DNA from: Actinomycetes bacterium
Lineage (GTDB): Bacteria > Actinomycetota > Acidimicrobiia > Acidimicrobiales > Bog-793
Length of the DNA: 46,358 nt
NCBI GenBank assembly: GCA_021803215.1
Contig: JAJZLV010000144.1
Coordinates: 1-46,358, forward strand
Direction: 5' to 3'
The position numbers and the translations under genes are program-made. Below the pieces are notes generated by a model. The model was not told where the DNA came from. It did no database searches and saw nothing but the letters and a program-made list of their open reading frames with translations. This document shows, one piece after another, positions 1 through 5,991 of this stretch (positions within the stretch are counted from its first letter, which is position 1; every line of letters starts with the position of its first letter).

Positions 1-68
1 AACCACTTCCACGCCGTCTGATAATGCACACCCTGGGACTCCGCCCACTCCCGCAACCGCACCACCAC
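1..68 (-). CDS. tnpA: IS607-family serine recombinase TnpA, 5' fragment
   Basis: This partial gene is absent from the ORF track because it leaves the window. Reading the minus strand from a run of three GTG codons (60-68), just after an in-frame TAG at 72-74, gives VRLREWAESQGVHYQTAWKW. This is the MerR-like helix-turn-helix that opens IS607 transposases (compare LSEWAKANGASRQSACRWF in the right-edge copy). In the family this domain binds the element ends and the serine recombinase domain follows; that part lies outside the window. Upstream, TATCAG occurs twice about 10 bp apart, which may belong to the element end. The exact GTG used cannot be decided. Confidence 0.7.
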   Translation of the reverse strand, partial: MVVRLREWAESQGVHYQTAWKW

Positions 69-243
69 AGACTAATACAGATGTTCGCTGATAAACACTG
101 ATAGACTCGGCAGCAGCTCCGCACCCCGGCTCATGTCGTGACCGAGCGGCGAAAGCCAAGCTCGCCCGGCTGGACCGAGGCTCGGGCACCCGAGGCGGGA
201 GGCGCCCCACCGGCTCGCCACGGCTCGATGCGCCTCCGGTTGC

Positions 244-257
244 CCTGAGCGCTCAGG
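244..257. repeat. Perfect 14-bp palindrome CCTGAGCGCTCAGG
   Basis: A perfect palindrome overlaps the stop codon of the SDR gene and faces the left IS607 fragment. Its core TGAGCGCTCA is identical to the core of the predicted operator upstream of livG (43630-43641). It could be a repressor site, a short bidirectional hairpin or chance; no T-tract follows. Confidence 0.4.
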
Positions 258-1383
258 CAGCCTGGTCGATCCGAGCCCTGTACAGCTCGACCTTCTCCTT
301 CGCCGTCGCCTTCACGGCCCTGGCGAAGATGAGGCCCGTCTTCGGGAGGTTTGTCAGAAACGACGGGCCGGCGAAGCCGCCCGCCCTCTCGTCGAAACCG
401 CCGTGAGCCCCGTGCTCCCTCGAACTGTCGAGCGGTGAACGCAGGTTGCCCGGGCGCCGGGGGTCGATCTGCTCCGAGGTGAGCTGGGTCTCCCAGGCCC
501 CGAGCGAGGCGTACTGGTTACCGAGGCCGGGAGCCAGGCGGCCGGCGAGGACGAGGAGCTTGTTCCAGGAGCCGACCACCTTCTCCCGCTGGCCGCCGAG
601 GGCCGCCTGCACGATGAACTTGGCCGCGATCTCAGGCTGGTAGATAGGCGGCACCGGCTGGGGGTATCGGTCGATCGCGGACCAGTCGAACTGCGGGGTG
701 TTGACGGCCGGCAGGTGGACCATCGCCATCTTCACCCTGCTCTTCTCGTGCAGCAGCTCCGCCCGGACCGACTCGAAATAGCCGCGGCAGGCGAAGTTGG
801 AGGCGCAGTAGGCCGACTGGAGAGGGATGCCGATGTAGGCGAGGGCCGAGCCGACCTTCACAACCGTGCCCGAGTCCCGCGGCCTCATCCGCTTCAAGGC
901 GGTCATCCGCCCCCAGACCTGGCCGAGGAAGGTGACCTCGACCGCCCGGGCGAAGTCCTCCGGCTCTATCTCTTCGAGCGGGGCGAAGACTGTCGTCATC
1001 GCGTCGTTCACCCAGACATCGATCGCGCCGAGCTCGAACTCGACGCGACGGGCCGCCCTCTCCACCTCATCGCAGGAGGTCACGTCGACCGCGAGCGAGA
1101 GGGCTCGCGCCCCTCGCTTCTCGACCTCCCGGGCGACAGCCCCGAGGCCGGTCTCTCCCCTGGCGAAAAGGGCGACGTCGAAACCTGCCTCTGCGAGGCG
1201 ACGAGCCGGCGCCCGGCCCACTCCCCCGCTCGCTCCTGTCACCACCGCCACCCTGCGACCTGCCAACCTCGCCTCCCGGCGCGCCTTTTCGACTCCCTTG
1301 TCTGCCTCGGCGGCGGCGATCCTGCAGGCGATGCCGTTCCAGGCCCGTTTCGTCCACGCCAGGATCTCGGTCAGCTCGGCCAC
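253..1383 (-). CDS. SDR-family oxidoreductase with substituted active-site Lys
   Basis: This is a short-chain dehydrogenase/reductase of about 376 residues. The Rossmann nucleotide-binding motif TGASGGVGRA is followed by NDAM where NNAG is usual, by a GSALAY segment that supplies the active-site Ser, and by YCASN in place of the canonical YxxxK. The catalytic Tyr is present but the Lys that lowers its pKa and holds the cofactor ribose is Asn. The C-terminal extension of about 130 residues is typical of longer SDRs. I chose the GTG at 1383 because AGGAGGAG lies just upstream; the track start (1587) adds about 68 low-complexity residues. The gene stands alone, divergent from the sigma-factor operon. 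It may be an inactive or repurposed SDR; the substrate is unknown. Confidence 0.8.
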   Translation of the reverse strand: MAELTEILAWTKRAWNGIACRIAAAEADKGVEKARREARLAGRRVAVVTGASGGVGRAPARRLAEAGFDVALFARGETGLGAVAREVEKRGARALSLAVDVTSCDEVERAARRVEFELGAIDVWVNDAMTTVFAPLEEIEPEDFARAVEVTFLGQVWGRMTALKRMRPRDSGTVVKVGSALAYIGIPLQSAYCASNFACRGYFESVRAELLHEKSRVKMAMVHLPAVNTPQFDWSAIDRYPQPVPPIYQPEIAAKFIVQAALGGQREKVVGSWNKLLVLAGRLAPGLGNQYASLGAWETQLTSEQIDPRRPGNLRSPLDSSREHGAHGGFDERAGGFAGPSFLTNLPKTGLIFARAVKATAKEKVELYRARIDQAA

Positions 1384-1595
1384 TGCTCTCCTCCTAGACT
1401 GGGTCAGGATTCGCCAGCTCCCTACCCCCGAGCAAGCGAGACAAACAGAAGAGGACAAGGGGCAGGCGGCCTCGCCGGGCACGACGGGCGAAGCCGCCCG
1501 AGAGACCGCCTTGGCCGGGTCCCAGTAGCCTCGGGCACAGTTCGGCTCTGGGGAGGGCCGGGAGCGCAGGAATTTTTCCTCATCCAACTACGGGG

Positions 1596-2192
1596 GTGGC
1601 TACGGACAACAAGCGGATGAGCCTCGACCTCACGACCGCAAGCGACGCCAGCCTGGCCATGGCTGTGGCGCGCTGGGAGGAAGAGGCCCTCGCGGAGATC
1701 TACCGCCGATATGCCGCCGGCATCCTCGGCCTGGCGAGCCGTCTCCTGCACGACGGGCGCCTGGCCGAGGAGGTCGTGCAGGAGGTCCTGGTCCGCTTCT
1801 GGCATCACCCCGAGCGCTTCGACCCAGATCGGGGCAGCCTGCGAGCCTTCCTGGCCGCCGAGACTCACGGCCGAGCCGTGGACATGATGAGGGCCGAGGC
1901 CTCGCGCCGGCGTCGCGAAGAGAACGACGCCGCCGCGGCGCCCACCGGGGCGACGATCGAGCACGAGATCATCGAGGGCGTCCTGGCCGCCCGGGTGCGT
2001 TCGGCCGTTGCCGGCCTGCCGAGCGAGGAGAAGGAGGCGGTCAAACTGGCCTACTTCGACGGCCTCACCTACCGCCAGGTGGCCGACGCCCTCACCGAGC
2101 CGGAAGGCACTGTGAAAAGCCGCATCCGCCGCGCCCTCGCCCGCCTCGAACGGGAGCTCTCCTCCGCCCAGCGCGAGGAGGAGCGGGCGTGA
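1596..2192 (+). CDS. ECF-type RNA polymerase sigma factor (SigK/SigL-like)
   Basis: This 198-residue protein has the two-domain ECF layout. Region 2 (about residues 25-95) contains LAEEVVQEVLVRFWHH and a basic recognition end. Region 4 (about 135-190) contains GLPSEEKEAVKLAYFDGLTY followed by EGTVKSRIRRAL, the typical DNA-binding helix-turn-helix. It should direct RNA polymerase to a small stress or envelope regulon. It shares a GTGA overlap with the anti-sigma gene, so the two are translationally coupled. The start is the GTG at 1596; an ATG at 1617 is possible. The short distance to the AT-rich GGAATTTTTCC segment at about 1569-1579 suggests a short leader or leaderless mRNA, possibly autoregulated, as is common for ECF pairs. 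The target genes cannot be read from the window. Confidence 0.92.
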   Translation: MATDNKRMSLDLTTASDASLAMAVARWEEEALAEIYRRYAAGILGLASRLLHDGRLAEEVVQEVLVRFWHHPERFDPDRGSLRAFLAAETHGRAVDMMRAEASRRRREENDAAAAPTGATIEHEIIEGVLAARVRSAVAGLPSEEKEAVKLAYFDGLTYRQVADALTEPEGTVKSRIRRALARLERELSSAQREEERA

Positions 2193-2956
2193 GCCACTGC
2201 GAGCTCGAAGAGCTGCTCGGAGCCTACGCCCTCGACGCCGTCGAGGCTCCCGAGGCCGCCCTCGTCGAGTCCCATCTGGACGAGTGCCCTCGCTGCCGGG
2301 CCGAGCTCGCCCAGCACCTCGAGATGGCAAGTCTCTTCTCCACCTCTCCCGAACGGGCCCCCTCCGAGCTGTGGCAACGGATCTCGGACGCCCTGACGGA
2401 GCCAGACCCTGAGTACGTCGGACACCCAACTATTGCTCCCCTGGTGTCGATCGGCGTCCCCCGCGACTCGCACCGGAAGGTTCGTGCGGTGTCCGGCGTG
2501 CTCGGGGTTGTTGCCGCCCTCGCCGCCGTGGCGGCGGTCGTCCTCGCCCTGCAGCTGTCGATACTGCGCCACCAGGTGAACCTGGTGCGGAGCGACCTCA
2601 AGAACAGCGCCCTCGCCCAGGCGGTCTCCGACGCCCTCGTCAACCCGCACACCGAGGCGCTCCTCTCCTCGCGTGCCCACGACGTCAGCGCCGAGGTGGT
2701 GATCACGCCCGGGGGCGAGAGCTACTGGGTGCACTCCTCTCTCCCGCCGCTCAAGCCCGGAGAGACCTACCAGCTCTGGGCCTTCGTGAACGGCCGGATC
2801 GTCTCGCTCGGCCTCGTCGGGCGAAAGCCGACCGGCTACTCCGCCTTCCGTCTCGGAAGGCACTCCTCCCGCCTCATGGTCACCGCCGAGCCGGCCGGCG
2901 GGACGGCCGCCCCGACCACGAGTCCGATCCTCGTCTCGAACCGGATCCAGTTCTAG
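2189..2956 (+). CDS. Zinc-containing anti-sigma factor, RskA-like, membrane-anchored
   Basis: This 255-residue protein is the expected partner of the ECF sigma factor, with which it overlaps by 4 bp. The N-terminal cytoplasmic domain holds the ZAS motif H-x3-C-x2-C (HLDECPRC, about residues 29-36). One hydrophobic helix (about residues 95-120, GVLGVVAALAAVAAVVLAL) crosses the membrane. The extracytoplasmic C-terminal part contains YQLWAFVNGRIVSLGLV, characteristic of the RskA C-terminal domain. By family knowledge it holds the sigma factor at the membrane until regulated proteolysis releases it. Its stop abuts the stop of the convergent ThDP enzyme gene (2956/2957), leaving no room for a separate terminator. 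Confidence 0.9.
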   Translation: MSHCELEELLGAYALDAVEAPEAALVESHLDECPRCRAELAQHLEMASLFSTSPERAPSELWQRISDALTEPDPEYVGHPTIAPLVSIGVPRDSHRKVRAVSGVLGVVAALAAVAAVVLALQLSILRHQVNLVRSDLKNSALAQAVSDALVNPHTEALLSSRAHDVSAEVVITPGGESYWVHSSLPPLKPGETYQLWAFVNGRIVSLGLVGRKPTGYSAFRLGRHSSRLMVTAEPAGGTAAPTTSPILVSNRIQF

Positions 2957-5326
2957 CTAGGGAGCAAGCGCCGCCAGGGCGGCGTTCACGATTGCCTCCG
3001 GAACGAGGTCGTGCAGCTCGTAGAGCTCCCGGACCGAGCCAGACTGGCCAAAGTGGTCGACGCCGAGGGAGACGGCCCGAGTCCCGAAGATCGAACCCAA
3101 GAAGGCCATCGAGTGCGAGGCGGCGTCGTGCACTGTGACGATCGGTCCGCCCCCCGCCGGGAAGGCCTCCTCGAGCACGACCGGCATGACCGGCACCGTG
3201 AGCTCGCGAACCGAGCGCCGGATGGCGGCCTGCCAGGCCGAGTAAACGCGGTCGAGGGAGCAGAGGTCGACCACGTGGGCCGCGATCCCCTCGCTCTCGA
3301 GGATGCCGGCCGCCTCGAGCACCTCGGGCAGCACCGTGCCGGAGGCCGCCAGCGTGACCGGAGGTGCCCCGGCCGACTGCTGCTCGCCGGCATCGAGGAG
3401 CCGGTAGGCGCCGGCGAGCACCTGCCGGCGCAGCTCGCTCTCCCCGAGGCGCTGGCGGGCAGCCCCGAAAGGTGCCTGGTCGATCGGTCGAGTCGAGAGG
3501 CGGAAGTAGTACGAGCCGGTCTCCTCGCTTCCTTGCTGTTCGCCCGGGGGCGCCTTCGCGGCGCCCGCTCCGGCTGCCAGGCGGTCGAGCGCATCGCACA
3601 AGAGCCAATCGAGGGACTCGACGTAGGCCGGCTCGATGAAGGTGACGTTCGGGAGCTCGAGGCCGACCGAGGCGGTGATCGAGGACTGGTGGGCGCCGCC
3701 CTCGGGAGCCAGGCTGACCCCAGAGGGTGTCCCGGCGACGACGAAGCGGGCGCCCGAGTAGACCGAGTAGATGAAGGCGTCGAGGCCGCGCAGCACGAAC
3801 GGGTCGTAGACCGTTCCCACCGGCAGCAGCATCTGGTCGGAGAGGTCCCAGGCGAGCCCCAGCTGGCCGAGGAGGAGGAAGAGGTTCATCTCGCTGATCC
3901 CGAGCTCGATGTGCTGGCCGGAGGGCCGCTCGATCCAGCGGAGCAGCCTGTCCTCGCTCCAGGCTCTCCTCTCGGCCGGGGCGAAGACGCCGAGCCGGTT
4001 GATGAAGCCGGCCAGGTTGGTCGAGGTCGCGACGTCCGGAGCCGAGGTCACGAGGTAGGGGGCGACCTCCTCGACCCGGGAGAGCTCGACCATGATCCTC
4101 CCGAAGCCCTCCTGGGTGGACATGGTCTTGGTCACGCGAAGCCCGCTCGTGGCCGGCACCCTTATGGGAATGGCCGGGTGGCGCTCGGGCAGCTGCAGGT
4201 GGGCGCCCCGCTCCTCGGCGAGGCGGCCAGCCGGGCTGTCGGGATCAAGCCGGTCCCACTCCCGTGCCCGGTCGATCCCGAGCTCGGCCGCCAGCTCTTC
4301 GAGCTGGCCGGGGCTGAGTAGGACCGAGTGGTTGCGTGGGTTGCCGGCTATCGGGAGCCCGAAGCCCTTCACCGTGTAGGCGAAGACGACGCTCGGACGC
4401 TCCGCCTCGCCGTCGCAGGCCCCAAAGGCGTCGAGCAGAGAGACCATGTCGTGTCCCCCGAGGTCGCGCACGAGGTCAACCAGCTCGTCGTCGCCGTAGC
4501 GCTTGCAGAAGGAGACGACCGGCCTTGCGGCGCCGTCCAAGAAGAGCTTCCTCGCCTGCTCGGCTGGCAGGCCGAAGAGGGCCTGGTACTGCTCGTTGCT
4601 CATCTGATCCATGTGGCGCCGCAGCAGCTCGCCCCCCTTCTCAAAGAAGGCGGCCTCGAGGCGGTGGCCGTACTTGAGCTCGACCACGTGCCAGCCGTGC
4701 GCTTCGAACTGGGCGGCCCACTGGCGCAGGCGGACCTCCGGGATCACCCGATCGAGCGACTGGCGATTGAAGTCGACCAGCCACATGACAGAGCCGAGGC
4801 CGCGGGTGGCCGGATCGGCGACCGCCTCCCAGACGTTCCCCTCGTCGAGCTCGGCATCACCGAGGATCGAGATGAAACGGTTGGCCGGCCGGGCTCCGAA
4901 GTGCTGGTCGACGTAGCGCCGGGTGGCGGCCGCGAAGAGCGGTGCCACGGCCCCGAGACCGACCGAGCCGGTCGAGAAGTCGACCCGGTCGGGGTCCTTG
5001 GTCCTGCTCGGGTAGGCCTGCAGCCCGCCCTTGGAGCGCAGCGTGGTGAGGTAGGAGGCGTCGAGCCCTCCGAGCAGGTAGTTGATGGCGTGCAGCACCG
5101 GAGAGGCGTGCGGCTTGACCGAGACCCGGTCGTCGGCGTCGAGGTGGGAGAAGTAGAGCGCCGTCATGGCGCTCACGAGGGAGGCGCTCGAGGCCTGGTG
5201 GCCCCCCACCTTCACGCCGTCGTCGCTCTTGCGGTCATGGTTGGCGGCATCGACGATACGGGTCGAGAGCCAGAGCACCCGCCGCTCGATCTCGGCCAGC
5301 GCCTCGAGATCGGCCCGCTCGCTCAA
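2957..5326 (-). CDS. Transketolase/AceE-like thiamine diphosphate enzyme
   Basis: The real protein is about 789 residues and starts at the TTG at 5326, which overlaps the rpiA stop as TTGA; the track ORF extends wrongly into a shadow of rpiA. The N-terminal segment GGHQASSASLVSAMTALYF plus VKPHASPVLHAINYLLG resembles the substrate and ThDP entry of homodimeric pyruvate dehydrogenase E1. The ThDP/Mg motif GDAELDEG is followed about 25 residues later by DFNRQSLDR (GD...N). The C-terminal half carries pyrimidine-binding and transketolase C-terminal domains (EGGAHQSSITASVGLE, VVLEEAFPAGGG). It is shorter than AceE (about 890). Annotated relatives are called transketolase-like or pyruvate dehydrogenase E1; the true substrate is unsettled. 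Coupling to rpiA suggests sugar-phosphate metabolism, which is inference. Confidence 0.83.
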   Translation of the reverse strand: MSERADLEALAEIERRVLWLSTRIVDAANHDRKSDDGVKVGGHQASSASLVSAMTALYFSHLDADDRVSVKPHASPVLHAINYLLGGLDASYLTTLRSKGGLQAYPSRTKDPDRVDFSTGSVGLGAVAPLFAAATRRYVDQHFGARPANRFISILGDAELDEGNVWEAVADPATRGLGSVMWLVDFNRQSLDRVIPEVRLRQWAAQFEAHGWHVVELKYGHRLEAAFFEKGGELLRRHMDQMSNEQYQALFGLPAEQARKLFLDGAARPVVSFCKRYGDDELVDLVRDLGGHDMVSLLDAFGACDGEAERPSVVFAYTVKGFGLPIAGNPRNHSVLLSPGQLEELAAELGIDRAREWDRLDPDSPAGRLAEERGAHLQLPERHPAIPIRVPATSGLRVTKTMSTQEGFGRIMVELSRVEEVAPYLVTSAPDVATSTNLAGFINRLGVFAPAERRAWSEDRLLRWIERPSGQHIELGISEMNLFLLLGQLGLAWDLSDQMLLPVGTVYDPFVLRGLDAFIYSVYSGARFVVAGTPSGVSLAPEGGAHQSSITASVGLELPNVTFIEPAYVESLDWLLCDALDRLAAGAGAAKAPPGEQQGSEETGSYYFRLSTRPIDQAPFGAARQRLGESELRRQVLAGAYRLLDAGEQQSAGAPPVTLAASGTVLPEVLEAAGILESEGIAAHVVDLCSLDRVYSAWQAAIRRSVRELTVPVMPVVLEEAFPAGGGPIVTVHDAASHSMAFLGSIFGTRAVSLGVDHFGQSGSVRELYELHDLVPEAIVNAALAALAP

Positions 5327-5991
5327 CCCTTCACCTTCCTTGCTCCTCCCTCTTCGTCGCCTGCGATCACAGTCTCCACCATCTCGGCGGGGAAGAGGCC
5401 GTGCTCGACCACGCCCGGCTGGGCGTCGAGCCGGCCGGCGAGCTCGGCCAGGCCGCGGATCTCGCCGTACCAGTCGGCGATCACTCCACCGTCGGGGCTC
5501 GGCGGGCCCGGGCGCAGCCTCACCTCCCCGAGCTGGCGGAGCGTCGAGGCGAGGCCGAAGGAGAGGAGCTCGAGAGGCACCGGAGGGGTGATCTCTCCGA
5601 CGAGCTTGTCGGCGGAGACGATCACGACGAAGTGCTCGGCCGCCGCCGCCACGATCTTCTCCCTCGTGTGGGCGCCCCCGCCGCCTTTTACGAGCCAGCC
5701 CGCCGGGTCGACCTGGTCGGCCCCGTCGATGGCTAGGTCGAGGCGCTCGAGCTCGGCGAAAGCTCGGACGTCGAGGCCGAGGGATCGGGCCTGCTTCTCT
5801 GTGGCGGGTGAGGTGGCGACGCAGACGATGTCGAGGGACCTGGCCGCCAGGGCCGGCAGCAGGAAGGCGACCGTCGTGCCAGTGCCGAGGCCGACGCGCA
5901 TGCCGTCCTCGACGAGGAGAGAGGCCTGCTCGGCGGCCGCCCTCTTGGCCCGCTCGTGTCCCACCGCACCATCGTGCCTTACCGCTGGCAA
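5323..5991 (-). CDS. rpiA: Ribose-5-phosphate isomerase A
   Basis: This enzyme interconverts ribose-5-phosphate and ribulose-5-phosphate in the non-oxidative pentose phosphate pathway. RpiA signatures are all visible: GLGTGTT phosphate loop (about residue 34), DGADQVD with the catalytic acidic residues (about 89), KGGGGAHTREK (about 102), and PGVVEHGLF near the C-terminus. The length of 222 residues is normal. The TTG start at 5991 overlaps the end of the HelD gene by 13 bp; a GTG at 5964 (VGHERAKR) fits the usual RpiA N-terminus equally well. The stop overlaps the TTG start of the transketolase-like gene, so the two products are probably made together. Confidence 0.93.
   Translation of the reverse strand: MPAVRHDGAVGHERAKRAAAEQASLLVEDGMRVGLGTGTTVAFLLPALAARSLDIVCVATSPATEKQARSLGLDVRAFAELERLDLAIDGADQVDPAGWLVKGGGGAHTREKIVAAAAEHFVVIVSADKLVGEITPPVPLELLSFGLASTLRQLGEVRLRPGPPSPDGGVIADWYGEIRGLAELAGRLDAQPGVVEHGLFPAEMVETVIAGDEEGGARKVKG

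Noticed and set aside
1384-1587. N-terminal extension of the left SDR to 444 aa
   Set aside because: Low-complexity, and AGGAGGAG sits just before the GTG at 1383.
446-1620. Plus-strand ORFs opposite the SDR gene (65, 301 and 220 aa)
   Set aside because: They are antisense shadows of the SDR reading frame with Arg/Pro/Ser-rich translations and no family match.
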